Notes: a model not told the origin generated them from the sequence alone. A stretch of 64,000 nt of DNA from Pseudoalteromonas sp. NBT06-2 (GCF_002276045.1 NZ_NQMR01000014.1:38327-102326); one strand, 5' to 3'. Counted from the stretch's first letter, positions 10,057 through 19,804 are shown. Numbers and translations are program-made.

Positions 10057-10124
10057 AATTAAAATATACCTTAACAAATAACGTTCAGTGTACAAAACTC
10101 TTGCTATTTACCATATTTCAGACA

Positions 10125-10156
10125 CAAAAAAACGGTTTATTGCTAAACCGGATTTT
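10125..10156 (-). terminator. Terminator downstream of the tRNA-Leu 3' fragment
   Basis: Hairpin CGGTTTA, loop TTGC, TAAACCG; on the minus strand the second arm is followed by seven T. It lies immediately past the CCA of the tRNA-Leu fragment. If the fragment marks an island end, this is probably the original terminator of the tRNA gene, now separated from it by the island. Confidence 0.65.
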
Positions 10157-10164
10157 TTAATATT

Positions 10165-10222
10165 TGGTGCGGAGATGGGGCGGGACTTGAACCCCCATAC
10201 TCTAAAGCCCCCCCCTCAAGAA
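10165..10222 (-). repeat. Degenerate tRNA-Leu 3' part; likely island end (att)
   Basis: On the minus strand this reads from an anticodon-loop-like CTTGAGGGG through GGGGGTTCAAGTCCC to CCGCACCA. It matches the 3' half of the intact tRNA-Leu(GAG) at 12855-12939, with several small insertions and changes. It lacks a 5' half. The arrangement (intact tRNA at one end, 3' copy at the other, same orientation) is what tyrosine-recombinase islands leave. Alternatively it is simply a decayed second tRNA-Leu gene. Confidence 0.55.
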
Positions 10223-10324
10223 CACTTACTAAAACGCCATAAAAAACGACTAAACGTAAATCTGTAATGATCAACTATATCTGGAAAGTTTTAACCACCC
10301 TTTTCATTTCCTGATATTTTTGAT

Positions 10325-11013
10325 GTGGTGTTATATAATTTAAATCTGAATGATGTCGTTTTAATTATAAAAACGAATTTAGAAATAGTTGCATCTTCAA
10401 TATTAGTTATTGCTGCAATTCAATTATTAGCTTGGTTTTTAAGCAGCTATTGGAACAAAGGTAATAACTTATTAATGGCTAAAAATTTTCCATCCACAAA
10501 AAGAAAAAGTAGTTTCTATACTAGAAAAATCACTGATTTTGTCACTCCAAGTAAATTAGTATTAGCCTTATTAAGTTATGGAGTAACATTCATTCTTGTT
10601 TTTTATATTGCCTTTGAAGAACGATGGTTTGAGAACTCAAATAAGGCATTGCTACTAGGGGCTGTTGATCTTTCAGGGTTAAATTTTGTTCGAGATAAAA
10701 GCATTTTAGTCGCGGCGAGTAGTGTGTAGCTTAGTCATTCTAAGTAAATACGACTCAACAAAGAATAAAATGCTTTTAGCCGAATCCTTCGGACAGCGTT
10801 TGTTGGGCATTTTTACTGCGTTATCGCCTTTTTATGTGGCACAACCACATGACAAAGCCTCTGCCTTGTATAAATGCCCAACAATTCGCTGCAAAAGTAA
10901 TCTCGAAAGATCAACAGCCCCTAATACTATTGAATACTTCGATGGTTAGTTACTTAGCATGGCTATTATTTAATCGCTTATATGGTAAGAAAAAAACATT
11001 TTATTACCAATGA
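10325..11013 (+). pseudogene. Small membrane protein gene split by a miniature transposon
   Basis: The reading frame starts at GTG 10325 and now stops at 10729 inside an inserted element. If 10658-10921 and one TA copy are removed, the frame runs on from Leu111 as ILLNTSMVSYLAWLLFNRLY and ends at TGA 11011-11013, giving a 140-residue protein. The rebuilt protein has three likely membrane segments: about 20-42, about 75-95 and about 108-130. The restored frame is good evidence that the gene was intact before insertion. I do not recognise the family; it lies in the tRNA-Leu island. Confidence 0.7.
10656..10923. mobile_element. 264-bp miniature inverted-repeat element with TA duplication
   Basis: Terminal inverted repeats GGGGCTGTTGATCTTTC (10658-10674) and GAAAGATCAACAGCCCC (10905-10921) are perfect over 17 bases. 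They are flanked by TA at 10656-10657 and 10922-10923. The element has no transposase gene. The TA duplication suggests mobilisation by an IS630/Tc1-type transposase (family knowledge; no partner element is visible). It interrupts the membrane-protein gene at 10325-11013. Short reading frames inside it are not real genes. Confidence 0.8.
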
Positions 11014-11112
11014 TAATCATTTAAAACTTATTGCAGAAAAATGTAAAAATTTACCTATTATCTTATTCTGTAAAGTATTTTTATAACGGGTATTTCTCTT
11101 ATGAGAACATTT

Positions 11113-11173
11113 GATTTCGTATTAGTGTGATTTCGTATTAGTGTGATTTCGTATTAGTGTTTCGTATTAGTGT
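11113..11173. repeat. 16-bp tandem repeat, about 3.8 copies
   Basis: Three exact units GATTTCGTATTAGTGT at 11113, 11129 and 11145, followed by a fourth lacking its first three bases (11161-11173). It lies about 150 bases upstream of the ATPase gene. There are no spacers, so it is not a CRISPR. It could be a simple slippage array or an array of protein-binding sites. Confidence 0.85.
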
Positions 11174-11319
11174 GATTACCAAACTTAATCTGGCATTTTT
11201 GAACACTAGAGTGCGATATCTTCCGACAATCGACTAAAAGCTCATAGTTGACGTAACAACATGAAAAGCTTAATCTCAGCTTAGAGTGATAAACGGAACA
11301 TGAGCAGTAGAAATTAGAA

Positions 11320-12057
11320 ATGAATTTAAATGCCAAACCTTACCTTCAAGGGATAGATTTAAAGAGAGATAAAATTGAAAACATGGAGGACTTTCCTTTT
11401 TCAATTCCTACTATTAAAGGGCTAGATTATTTAGAATTTCACCCTGATGTAACTTTTTTTGTTGGTGAAAATGGTGCAGGTAAATCTACATTAATAGAGG
11501 CTATTGCCTCAGCTATGGGCTTAAATCCAGAAGGCGGTAATAAAAACACGACATTTGCCACTGAGAAAACGCACTCAAACCTAGGTGATTATTTAAAAAC
11601 ATATAAAAGCTTCAAAAAACCCAAAGATTATTATTTCCTCCGTGCAGAAAGCTTTTATAACGTAGCTACATACATGGATAACTTAGTTCCGCCACCAATT
11701 CAAGGATATGGCGGGAAATCTCTGCACCAACAATCCCATGGTGAGTCTTTTATGGCTACTATTAAAAATAAGTTAAAAGGTAATGGTTTATATATTATGG
11801 ATGAGCCAGAAGCCGCTCTTTCACCTAACCGACAACTAGAAGCTATATCTGTCATTCATCAGTTAGTTGAAAATGGTTCTCAACTGATTATTGCAACTCA
11901 TTCGCCAATATTACTTGCTTATCCAAGAGCTAAGATTTACTTCTTTAGCCAAGCTGGGATTCATGAAACTTCGTACCAAGATACTGAACATTTCGAAGTA
12001 ACCAAAAATTTCCTGAATCGTCACGAGCAAATGTTGAAAATTTTGATGTCTGAATAA
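11320..12057 (+). CDS. AAA/ABC-type ATPase of unknown role
   Basis: 245-residue soluble P-loop ATPase with ABC-like layout: Walker A FVGENGAGKST (about 46-56), an SHGES signature (about 139), Walker B YIMDEPEAALS (about 158-168) and the H-loop ATHSP (about 191). It belongs to the small stand-alone AAA_21-like predicted ATPases related in fold to RecF/OLD proteins. No nuclease or partner gene is adjacent, so a role in defence or DNA repair is only a guess. It is the one intact gene in the tRNA-Leu island. The start ATG has only a weak ribosome site. Confidence 0.8.
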   Translation: MNLNAKPYLQGIDLKRDKIENMEDFPFSIPTIKGLDYLEFHPDVTFFVGENGAGKSTLIEAIASAMGLNPEGGNKNTTFATEKTHSNLGDYLKTYKSFKKPKDYYFLRAESFYNVATYMDNLVPPPIQGYGGKSLHQQSHGESFMATIKNKLKGNGLYIMDEPEAALSPNRQLEAISVIHQLVENGSQLIIATHSPILLAYPRAKIYFFSQAGIHETSYQDTEHFEVTKNFLNRHEQMLKILMSE

Positions 12058-12203
12058 GTTAGCCTTACTTCTGCTCTTGACACAAAGAACTAAACCGCTC
12101 TGCGGTAATGGTGCTAACTTCCAGCTTCAGTATTCGTAACATATTATCTTTTTCCACTCTAATATTTGAGGCATCTTGCCTCACTTAAAATGGAGAAACT
12201 CTC

Positions 12204-12300
12204 ATGAACATCAGTCAATATTTTTCAGAACCACTTCTCACCGTATTAATCAAGATATGATCATGCGTAAGCTTGCCACTAAAACTCAAATTGCTTAGGC
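12204..12300 (+). pseudogene. Debris of a tyrosine recombinase N-terminus
   Basis: After ATG 12204 and a frameshift, the frame at 12239-12295 reads HRINQDMIMRKLATKTQIA, then a stop. This resembles the start of IS91/integron-associated tyrosine recombinases (pattern: R-x-D-M-x-x-R-x-L-x-x-x-T-Q). The match is short. Its place inside an island flanked by tRNA-Leu sequence fits an eroded integrase. Identification is tentative. Confidence 0.35.
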
Positions 12301-12800
12301 ACAGGTAAAATCAATAAGAATAAAAAAACGATGCAGCCTTGATGAGCTGCTTTCTGAGTACATCGATTATGCCACTTTATATTGATCCAGCTATATAACG
12401 TTTAATAACACGATCATGGAAGGTTCGATAAACTTAACGACCATTCGCTGTTCCTAAAGAAGACCTTAATCTTTTCAACCAGTAACGTCAACAATACGCA
12501 CAAAAGTAATATTCGTAATAATACAAACAGCTAACTAAGTTCTTTTCCATCAGAACACTTGAAACAACAAGCTTTAGATACTTCCCCTAACATTTACAAC
12601 CAGAATATATTATTCAGATTAAGTGTATTGATTTGATGGTTTGGTGGGTATTTTAAAATCGAACAATTGAATGGCATATCAGATTAAAGATATAAATTTT
12701 ATCGAACTTCAAAACAAACATAATATTAATTTCAGGAAAATAACTACAGAGTTAGCCAACCTTCTCAGGAATAATTAGCAACCAATTAGCAATCAAACGG
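12301..12800. other. Non-coding, eroded island DNA
   Basis: About 500 bases with frequent stops in all frames and no recognisable gene, RNA or repeat. Probably decayed island sequence between the integrase debris and the terminator of tRNA-Leu. Confidence 0.5.
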
Positions 12801-12801
12801 A

Positions 12802-12830
12802 AAAGGCCGATTCATCACGAATCGGCCTTT
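12802..12830. terminator. Terminator downstream of tRNA-Leu
   Basis: Perfect 12-base-pair inverted repeat AAAGGCCGATTC / GAATCGGCCTTT with loop ATCAC. It lies just downstream of the tRNA-Leu 3' end on the minus strand. The U-tract is short (TTT then TCC), so termination may be modest. Confidence 0.65.
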
Positions 12831-12854
12831 AAATGTCTATTTGTATAAGTTTAG

Positions 12855-12939
12855 TGGTGCGGATGGGGGGACTTGAACCCCCACGACCTAAGTCACCAGC
12901 CCCTCAAGCTGACGCGTCTACCAATTCCGCCACATCCGC
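12855..12939 (-). tRNA. leuU: tRNA-Leu (anticodon GAG)
   Basis: 85-base tRNA with encoded CCA. The acceptor stem GCGGATG / CATCCGC pairs fully. The D arm contains AATTGGTAGAC, the anticodon loop is TTGAGGG with GAG at 12903-12905 on the plus strand as CTC, and there is a long variable arm typical of leucine tRNAs and a GTTCAAG T-loop. It follows secG, the same place as leuU in E. coli. The symbol is by position and anticodon. Confidence 0.95.
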
Positions 12940-13017
12940 GCAATACTAAACTATACTATCTATTTTACTAAGTTAACTTGCTTATTTTGAGGAAAATAAA
13001 CCTACTTAGCTTTTAAA

Positions 13018-13064
13018 TCCGCAATCCCTTCTAGGTTGCCTGTCTACCAATTTCACCACATTCG
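13018..13064 (-). pseudogene. Degenerate 5' half of a second tRNA-Leu
   Basis: On the minus strand CGAATGTGGTGAAATTGGTAGAC reads like the 5' acceptor strand and D arm of a leucine tRNA (the intact gene has GGATGTGGCGGAATTGGTAGAC). It continues through a Leu-like TAG triplet and then loses tRNA character; no T arm follows. It is a relic of a tandem tRNA-Leu duplicate between secG and the intact tRNA. Confidence 0.65.
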
Positions 13065-13081
13065 AATTTTATTCTCTAAGG

Positions 13082-13435
13082 TTACTTCGGTACGTCTGAA
13101 CCTTTATTTTCAGTAGCTGTCGGTACATCTTCAGTACCTGGAGCTAGTTGAGTTTCAACAGCTGGTACTGTTGATAAATCTGACCATTCATCTGTTTTTT
13201 TAATTTGTCCTGCTGTCAAATTACCTAAAACGATGCTTAATACAAAAAATACACTTGCTAAAACTGTTGTTGTTTTAGTCATAAAGTTACCAGCACCACT
13301 TGAACCAAATACGGTTGCAGATGCGCCAGCTCCAAAAGATGAGCCCATATCTGCGCCCTTGCCCTGTTGGATTAAAACCATGCCGATTAAAGCCAAAGCG
13401 GTAATTAAATAAACTACTAAAAATATTTCGTACAT
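13082..13435 (-). CDS. secG: Sec translocase subunit SecG
   Basis: 117-residue SecG, the auxiliary membrane subunit of SecYEG. I choose ATG 13435 (MYEIFLVVYLITALALIGMV), which matches the family start, has AAGGAA upstream, and begins one base after the tpiA stop. Two membrane segments flank the conserved loop LIQQGKGADMGSSFGAGASATVFGS. The C-tail is Thr/Pro/Glu-rich. Probably translationally coupled to tpiA. Confidence 0.95.
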   Translation of the reverse strand: MYEIFLVVYLITALALIGMVLIQQGKGADMGSSFGAGASATVFGSSGAGNFMTKTTTVLASVFFVLSIVLGNLTAGQIKKTDEWSDLSTVPAVETQLAPGTEDVPTATENKGSDVPK

Positions 13436-13436
13436 C

Positions 13437-14186
13437 TTATGCGTTCCTTTGGGCACTATTACAGATATTAACAAATGCATCTGGTTTTAGGCTTGCGCCA
13501 CCAATCAAACCGCCATCTATATCTGCTTGTGCAAACAACAATTCGCTATTTTGATCATTAACACTTCCACCATATAGAAGTGCAATGTTTTGTGACACAA
13601 CAACATCTAAAGCTGCTATCTCATCTCGTATAAATTTGTGCACTTTTTGTGCTTGTTCGGGGGATGCTGTTTTACCAGTACCAATAGCCCAAACGGGCTC
13701 GTATGCTATCACAGAATTAACAAGTGCTGCTACACCTAATTTATTAATTACTGCATTTATTTGTTCAGACACCACAGATTCAGTTATACCCTGCTCTCTT
13801 TGCTCTTCACTTTCACCTACACATAGAATAGGTATTAAATTATATTTTTGTGCTTTTTCAAATTTAGCAGCAACATCATCATTTGACTCACCATAAATAC
13901 TACGGCGTTCAGAATGACCAACTAAAGTATATTTACACCCTATTTCAGAAACTAACTTTGCATCTACCTCTCCAGTAAATGCGCCAGGTTCTTCATGAGA
14001 TACAGTTTGAGAACCAGCATTAATGCCAACCTCTAATACTTTAGATAAAAGCGGAAAAGGAGGAAAAATTAATACATCAATATTATTATTTGACGCGCTT
14101 TTCAATGTATCTGCCATTTTACTGACTAGCTCAACAGAGCCATTCATTTTCCAATTGCCAGCTACGATTGGTTTACGGGATGCCAT
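13437..14186 (-). CDS. tpiA: Triosephosphate isomerase
   Basis: 249-residue TIM-barrel enzyme interconverting dihydroxyacetone phosphate and glyceraldehyde 3-phosphate. It shows the N-terminal NWKMNG lysine, the histidine motif VGHSERR (about 93-99), the catalytic glutamate in AYEPVWAIGTGK (about 164-175), and the phosphate-binding YGGSV and GGLIGGASL loops. Placement between glmM and secG is common in marine gammaproteobacteria. Confidence 0.98.
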   Translation of the reverse strand: MASRKPIVAGNWKMNGSVELVSKMADTLKSASNNNIDVLIFPPFPLLSKVLEVGINAGSQTVSHEEPGAFTGEVDAKLVSEIGCKYTLVGHSERRSIYGESNDDVAAKFEKAQKYNLIPILCVGESEEQREQGITESVVSEQINAVINKLGVAALVNSVIAYEPVWAIGTGKTASPEQAQKVHKFIRDEIAALDVVVSQNIALLYGGSVNDQNSELLFAQADIDGGLIGGASLKPDAFVNICNSAQRNA

Positions 14187-14268
14187 TTTAGCCTCTTTTT
14201 AAGTTACCAATAAATAAAGCGGGCGAATCTTAACGTGACTAGCCCGTTGTTTCAAGTAATTATCTAGT

Positions 14269-15618
14269 TCAAGCGCTTTGATTGCTCACAGATTCAACAA
14301 CTTCTGCTATTTTTTTCGAATAATCGAAAACTTGTTTTTCATGTTCAGCTTCAACCATTACTCGGATCACAGGTTCAGTTCCAGACTTTCTTAATAAAAC
14401 TCTTCCCTTGCCTGCCAGCAATTCTTCAACTTCTTGAACTGCTTCTATTACTTGAGGGTTAATTGTTGGATCAGTACCTTTATGATAACGGACATTAATC
14501 ATATTCATAGGGTATTTCACAAAACCTTTGCCTAAATCCTCTAAAGTTTTGTTTTGTGCAATCATTGCAGCCAAAATTTGCAAACTAGATATTATACCGT
14601 CGCCAGTTGAAGTCAGCTCTAAATTCAAAATATGTCCTGAACTTTCACCGCCTACTTTCCAACCTTTTTGTTTGAGCAACTCCATTACATAACGGTCACC
14701 TACTTTGGAACGCTCAAACTGAATCCCTTTTTCTTTTAAAGCATTCTCAAGGCCCATATTAGACATCACAGTGCCAACAACGCCTCCGCCTAATGTGTTT
14801 GTTTCAAAAGCTTGGCTAGCTATGATATAAACTATGTCATCACCATCAAATACACGACCTTTATGATCAACCATCATGACACGATCACCATCACCGTCAT
14901 ATGCAATACCTACGTCTGCTTTTGTTTCAAGTACTTTGCGAACTAACGCTTCAACATGAGTGGCACCACATTTTTCATTAATGTTGATGCCATCAGGCTC
15001 ACATGCGTAAGTAACGACTTCTGCACCTAGCTCTTCCAATACTGAAGGTGCTATATGATAGGTTGCACCATTGGCACAATCAACTACAACCTTAAGACCA
15101 TCTAATGATAATGTCTGTGGGAACTGGCTTTTACAAAATTCAATATAACGACCATCAGCATTATCTAAACGTTTAGCTTTACCTAGCTGCTCAGATGAAA
15201 CACATGTCATTGTTTCGTCTAACATAGCCTCCATTTCAAGTTCAACTTTATCATCTAATTTAAGACCCTTACTTGAAAAGAACTTAATACCATTATCATA
15301 ATATGGATTATGAGATGCACTGATCACGATACCCGCTTCAGCGCGAAAAGTTTCCGTTAAATATGCAACAGCAGGTGTTGGCATAGGGCCTAATAAAACA
15401 ACATCAATGCCCGCAGCAATTAAACCTGCTTCTAATGAAGTTTCAAGTAAATAGCCTGAAATACGAGTATCTTTACCTATTATTACTTTTTGTGTACCAG
15501 ATTTAGCAAGTACTTTACCTGCAGCCCAACCAAGCTTAAGTGCAAATTTAGGTGTAATTGGGTATTCACCAACTAAACCGCGTACACCATCGGTGCCAAA
15601 ATATTTTCTATCCGACAT
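14269..15618 (-). CDS. glmM: Phosphoglucosamine mutase
   Basis: 449-residue alpha-D-phosphohexomutase that converts glucosamine 6-phosphate to the 1-phosphate for peptidoglycan and LPS precursors. Motifs: YFGTDGVRG at the start, the phosphoserine loop [15 protein letters not shown] (about 97-111), metal-binding DGDGDRV (about 240), sugar-specificity GGESSGH (about 325), and the phosphate-binding [12 protein letters not shown] near the end. It overlaps folP by 11 bases, so the two are coupled. Confidence 0.98.
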   Translation of the reverse strand: MSDRKYFGTDGVRGLVGEYPITPKFALKLGWAAGKVLAKSGTQKVIIGKDTRISGYLLETSLEAGLIAAGIDVVLLGPMPTPAVAYLTETFRAEAGIVISASHNPYYDNGIKFFSSKGLKLDDKVELEMEAMLDETMTCVSSEQLGKAKRLDNADGRYIEFCKSQFPQTLSLDGLKVVVDCANGATYHIAPSVLEELGAEVVTYACEPDGININEKCGATHVEALVRKVLETKADVGIAYDGDGDRVMMVDHKGRVFDGDDIVYIIASQAFETNTLGGGVVGTVMSNMGLENALKEKGIQFERSKVGDRYVMELLKQKGWKVGGESSGHILNLELTSTGDGIISSLQILAAMIAQNKTLEDLGKGFVKYPMNMINVRYHKGTDPTINPQVIEAVQEVEELLAGKGRVLLRKSGTEPVIRVMVEAEHEKQVFDYSKKIAEVVESVSNQSA

Positions 15619-16471
15619 TCACTTTTCCTTTCTTATCTAAACCTTTTTCACATGCTTGCCATACTTTTAACACATCAAATGTTTGTGCGACATCATGTAC
15701 TCTAATTATTTTCGCACCTTTTTGAGCGGCTATAAGCGCACCAGCTAAGGACCCAGCTAATCTCTCATTAGTATCTCTATTTAATAAATTTCCAATCATA
15801 GACTTTCGAGATAAACCGGCTAAAATTTCACAGCCTATCGTTTTAAAAACATCTATTTTGTTTAAGATTTCATAGTTGTGTGCCAAGGTTTTACCAAAAC
15901 CAAATCCAGGATCTAATATGATTTGTTTTTTATCTATTCCATGAGTTTCACACGCTTTGATTCTTTGGAAAAAAAAATCATTTATATCTGACATTAAATC
16001 ACTATAACTTGGCGCACTTTGCATTGTTCGTGGTTGCCCTTGCATATGCATTATACATACAGGTACATTTAAACTTGCTGCGGTTTGTAAAGCATCAGGC
16101 TCTTGTAGCGCTCTGACATCATTAATAAAGTCAGCACCGACATCAACGGCTTTCGCCATTACTTGTGCTTTGCTTGTATCTATAGAAATGACACAATCTG
16201 ATTTTTTTCTGAGTGCTTTAATAACTGGAATAACACGGTTTAATTCATCAACTACTGATACATTAGCTGCACCTGGACGAGTTGATTCTCCGCCAATATC
16301 AATAATAGTTGCACCTTGCTCAATTAATTCTAGGGCTTTATTGACAGCGCTATCATATGTTATATGGTTGCCACCATCCGAAAAAGAGTCTGGGGTAACG
16401 TTAAGAACCGCCATTATATGCGGGTGGCTAAGATCGAGTTCTCTGCCTCTGGGTAGTTTTAAAATAGACAT
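15608..16471 (-). CDS. folP: Dihydropteroate synthase
   Basis: 287-residue enzyme of folate synthesis, joining p-aminobenzoate to dihydropterin pyrophosphate; the sulfonamide target. Motifs visible are the opening [29 protein letters not shown] (about 60), FINDVRAL, and [15 protein letters not shown]. About 12 extra residues follow the usual C-terminus ([15 protein letters not shown]). It lies between ftsH and glmM as in E. coli and overlaps glmM. Confidence 0.97.
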   Translation of the reverse strand: MSILKLPRGRELDLSHPHIMAVLNVTPDSFSDGGNHITYDSAVNKALELIEQGATIIDIGGESTRPGAANVSVVDELNRVIPVIKALRKKSDCVISIDTSKAQVMAKAVDVGADFINDVRALQEPDALQTAASLNVPVCIMHMQGQPRTMQSAPSYSDLMSDINDFFFQRIKACETHGIDKKQIILDPGFGFGKTLAHNYEILNKIDVFKTIGCEILAGLSRKSMIGNLLNRDTNERLAGSLAGALIAAQKGAKIIRVHDVAQTFDVLKVWQACEKGLDKKGKVNVG

Positions 16472-16512
16472 AATTCACATCATTGCTATGAAAACTTTAA
16501 TTTTCAACATAA

Positions 16513-16541
16513 TAAAAAACCCCGATGTTTCGGGGTTTTTT
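16513..16541. terminator. Terminator after ftsH
   Basis: AAAAAACCCCGA, loop, TCGGGGTTTTTT. It is symmetrical, with a T-run on both strands, and directly follows the ftsH stop on the minus strand, ahead of folP. It probably lowers transcription from ftsH into folP-glmM. Confidence 0.8.
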
Positions 16542-16548
16542 GTTTTAC

Positions 16549-18510
16549 TTATTCTACAGATTTATTATCTGTATCATCAAGCTTTGATTCATCTTTTTTC
16601 TCAGGTTCTTCCCTTACCTTTATGTCAGGTTTTTCTGAGGGTTTTGATTTTTTATCATCTCTCGATTGTTGCTTTTGATCATGTAAATCTCTTGGCTCTC
16701 TGACTGGCTTTCTAGCCATCAAATCATCAATTTGACCCGCATCAATTGTTTCGTATTTCATCAGACAATCTTTCATAGCATGTAGAACATCAATATTATC
16801 TTTTAATATTTGCTCTGCTCTTTGATAGTTACGATCTGAGAAATCGCGTATTTCTGCATCAATTAATTGAGCTGTATCAGCAGACATACTATTTGATTGA
16901 GATGTGGTTTTACCTAAAAAAACTTCACCTTCTTCTTTTGCATAAAGAAGTGGTCCTAGTTTATCACTTAAACCCCATTGAGTTACCATTTTACGTGCAA
17001 TATCTGTTGCACGTTCAATATCATTTGATGCTCCGGTTGAAACACGATCTGAGCCATAAATAATATCCTCAGCAATACGACCACCATAAAGGCTCGAAAT
17101 CATCGATTCTAATAAACGCTTAGAATGACTTATACGGTCTTTTTCTGGTAAGTACATAGTCACACCTAAAGCACGACCTCTAGGAATAATAGATACTTTA
17201 TAAACCGGATCATGATCTGGTACTAAGCGTCCTACGATTGCATGTCCTGCTTCATGATAAGCAGTCATTTCTTTCTCTTCTTCGCTCATAACCATAGACT
17301 TACGTTCTGAGCCCATCATTATTTTATCTTTAGCAGCATCAAACTCAGCCATATTAACAACACGTTTATTATTACGTGCTGCAAATAATGCAGCTTCATT
17401 TACAAGGTTCGCTAAATCAGCACCAGAAAATCCAGGTGTTCCACGCGCTATTACCTCAGCTTCGACATCATCTCCTAAAGGTACTTTACGCATATGAACT
17501 TTAACAATTTGCTCACGACCTCTGATATCAGGTAAACCAACAACAACTTGACGGTCAAAACGACCTGGACGAAGTAATGCTGGATCTAAAACGTCTGGAC
17601 GGTTAGTAGCCGCAATAACAATGATACCTTCATTACCTTCAAAACCATCCATCTCAACTAACATTTGGTTTAATGTTTGCTCACGCTCATCATGCCCCCC
17701 CCCCATACCAGCACCACGTTGGCGACCTACAGCATCGATTTCATCAATAAAGATAATACAAGGAGATGCTTTTTTAGCTTGCTCAAACATATCACGAACA
17801 CGAGATGCCCCAACACCAACAAACATTTCCACAAAGTCAGAACCTGAAATTGCAAAGAATGGTACTTTCGCTTCACCAGCAACAGCTTTAGCTAATAGCG
17901 TTTTACCTGTTCCTGGAGGTCCTACCATAAGTACACCTTTAGGAATACTGCCACCTAGTTTTTGATATTTGCTTGGATCACGCAAGAAATCAACCATTTC
18001 GGTCACATCTTCTTTCGCTTCATCACATCCTGCAACATCTTTAAAGGTGACTTTAATTTGGTCTTCGCTCATCAAACGTGCTTTACTTTTACCAAATGAC
18101 ATCGCGCCTTTACCGCCACCGCCTTGCATTTGTCGCATGAAGAAAATCCACACACCAATAAGCAATAGCATAGGAAACCAAGAGATGAAGATACTTGCTA
18201 AGAAAGATTGCTCCTCAGGAAGTTTACCAACTACATTCACACCATTTTTCAATAGATCATTCAGTAAATCCTCATCATGCATAGGAACTACTGTTTCAAA
18301 ACGCTCACCATTTCCTTTTATACCTGTGATGATGCCTTGAGTACGATCCACCTGAACTTCACGTACTGCTTTTGTACGCACATCAGATACGAATTGAGAA
18401 TAGCTCATTTGGCGATCTGAAGATCCACCAGGATTAAAGCTTTGAAACACCGACATTAAAACAACGGCGATGACTAACCACAATATTAGATTTTTGACCA
18501 TATCACTCAA
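16549..18510 (-). CDS. ftsH: ATP-dependent zinc metalloprotease FtsH
   Basis: 653-residue inner-membrane AAA+ protease that degrades misassembled membrane proteins and regulators such as LpxC and sigma32 (family knowledge). Two membrane segments at about 5-22 and 98-120 bracket a periplasmic domain. The AAA domain has GPPGTGKT (about 196), Walker [12 protein letters not shown] and [12 protein letters not shown]. The zinc site is HEAGH (about 417). An acidic, Lys/Asp-rich tail follows about residue 610. It follows rlmE by 60 bases, as in E. coli. Confidence 0.98.
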   Translation of the reverse strand: MSDMVKNLILWLVIAVVLMSVFQSFNPGGSSDRQMSYSQFVSDVRTKAVREVQVDRTQGIITGIKGNGERFETVVPMHDEDLLNDLLKNGVNVVGKLPEEQSFLASIFISWFPMLLLIGVWIFFMRQMQGGGGKGAMSFGKSKARLMSEDQIKVTFKDVAGCDEAKEDVTEMVDFLRDPSKYQKLGGSIPKGVLMVGPPGTGKTLLAKAVAGEAKVPFFAISGSDFVEMFVGVGASRVRDMFEQAKKASPCIIFIDEIDAVGRQRGAGMGGGHDEREQTLNQMLVEMDGFEGNEGIIVIAATNRPDVLDPALLRPGRFDRQVVVGLPDIRGREQIVKVHMRKVPLGDDVEAEVIARGTPGFSGADLANLVNEAALFAARNNKRVVNMAEFDAAKDKIMMGSERKSMVMSEEEKEMTAYHEAGHAIVGRLVPDHDPVYKVSIIPRGRALGVTMYLPEKDRISHSKRLLESMISSLYGGRIAEDIIYGSDRVSTGASNDIERATDIARKMVTQWGLSDKLGPLLYAKEEGEVFLGKTTSQSNSMSADTAQLIDAEIRDFSDRNYQRAEQILKDNIDVLHAMKDCLMKYETIDAGQIDDLMARKPVREPRDLHDQKQQSRDDKKSKPSEKPDIKVREEPEKKDESKLDDTDNKSVE

Positions 18511-18570
18511 GAAGTTAACCTCTTGTTTCCAATTAAATTAAAATTACCAACAGTAGAATATCTTAATGTA

Positions 18571-19212
18571 CTACAGTTTGTATCCTGTAGCTACTATATA
18601 TACTTCTCGTGAACGTGCTCTAGACGAATCAGGCTTTCTAATTTTGACCGTGTTAAAGCTCGCTCTTACAATTTTTACAAATTGCTCAAATCCTGCACCT
18701 TGAAATACTTTTACTGCAAAACCTCCATTTTTTTTTAATACTTGATGACACATATCCAAAGCCAGCTCAACTAAGTACATACAACCGGATTGATCAACCG
18801 ATAAATTACCACTAAAATTTGGCGCCATATCAGATAAAACTAAATCTACATTTTTACCATCAATTCTTGTAAGTAGCGCATTAAGCACGCCCTCATCTCT
18901 GAAATCGCCTTGTAAGAAGTCAACACCAGCAATCGGATCCATAGGTAAGATATCACAGGCAATCACAGTGCCATCCATACCAGCATGTTCTACACAATAT
19001 TGTGACCAACCTCCAGGAGCCGCCCCTAAATCTACTACGGTAGCGCCCTTTTTGATTAGTTTATCTTTTTGTTGTAGCTCTTCAAGCTTAAATACAGCAC
19101 GAGATCTAAAACCTCTTTTTTTCGCTTCATTTACATAATAGTCATCAAAATGCTCTTTCATCCAGCGTTGCGAACTAGCTGACTGCTTCTTATTTGTCAT
19201 CTTTTTGCTCAA
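18571..19212 (-). CDS. rlmE: 23S rRNA 2'-O-methyltransferase (Um2552)
   Basis: 213-residue RlmE (RrmJ/FtsJ), which methylates U2552 in the 50S A-loop. The SAM-binding motif is [14 protein letters not shown] (about 60-73). The catalytic K-D-K-E residues fall in [27 protein letters not shown] and [12 protein letters not shown] 15-residue basic N-terminal tail precedes the core. Upstream of ftsH and divergent from yhbY, as in E. coli. Confidence 0.97.
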   Translation of the reverse strand: MSKKMTNKKQSASSQRWMKEHFDDYYVNEAKKRGFRSRAVFKLEELQQKDKLIKKGATVVDLGAAPGGWSQYCVEHAGMDGTVIACDILPMDPIAGVDFLQGDFRDEGVLNALLTRIDGKNVDLVLSDMAPNFSGNLSVDQSGCMYLVELALDMCHQVLKKNGGFAVKVFQGAGFEQFVKIVRASFNTVKIRKPDSSRARSREVYIVATGYKL

Positions 19213-19311
19213 TTATATTATTTAACAAAATACTCAACATATTAGTATTATTTAATAGATGGCGGTAGAATACTCATAATTCAAGCTTTATCCAGTGAAA
19301 AATGTAACATT

Positions 19312-19608
19312 ATGAAATTATCAAACAAACAAAAGCAATTTTTAAAAGGCGAAGCACATAGCCTTAAACCCGTTGTATTACTAGGTTCTAACGGCCTAAC
19401 TGAAGGTGTAATTGTTGAAATTCAAAGCGCTCTTGAAATACACGAATTAATTAAAGTCAAAGTTCCGACGGATGATCGCGAAACTAAAAAACTTATTTTT
19501 GATGCAATTATTCGAGAAACTGGTGCTGAAAAACTACATACAATTGGACATACAGTTGTTTTATACCGCCAAAGCGTTGAGAAAAAGATTCAATTACCTC
19601 GTAAGTAA
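19312..19608 (+). CDS. yhbY: CRM-domain ribosome assembly RNA-binding protein YhbY
   Basis: 98-residue CRM-domain protein that associates with pre-50S ribosomes. It begins MKLSNKQKQFLKGEAHSLKP, carries the family's VLLGSNGLTEGVIVEI loop (GxxG-type RNA-binding turn) and ends with IGHTVVLYR. It is divergent from rlmE with about 100 bases between. A strong terminator follows. Confidence 0.95.
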   Translation: MKLSNKQKQFLKGEAHSLKPVVLLGSNGLTEGVIVEIQSALEIHELIKVKVPTDDRETKKLIFDAIIRETGAEKLHTIGHTVVLYRQSVEKKIQLPRK

Positions 19609-19622
19609 TTTAAAAATTTCAA

Positions 19623-19660
19623 TAAAAAAGGTTAACTTAAGTTAACCTTTTTTATTTTAG
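19623..19660 (+). terminator. Terminator after yhbY
   Basis: Inverted repeat AAAAGGTTAACTT / AAGTTAACCTTTT followed by TTTATTTT, about 20 bases after the yhbY stop. Classic intrinsic terminator, and symmetrical enough to work both ways. Confidence 0.85.
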
Positions 19661-19804
19661 GGTATTAAATCACATACTTTAAAATTATACGATATATCCT
19701 TTATTAACTAAATTTATATCAAAATATGAATCAAATTGTTTATATCTTATCGGTCGCAGCAAATAACTGAACACTCATAAAACATTAACGAATCAATACT
19801 GATT

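Noticed and set aside
9983..10165. SRP 4.5S RNA gene near dnaX/apt
   Set aside because: The conserved GGAAGGAAGCAGCC-type core is absent on both strands here.
10722..10949. Open frame inside the 264-bp element
   Set aside because: It spans the element and its terminal repeats and has no protein-like pattern.
11113..11173. CRISPR array
   Set aside because: Units are contiguous 16-mers without spacers and no cas genes are present.
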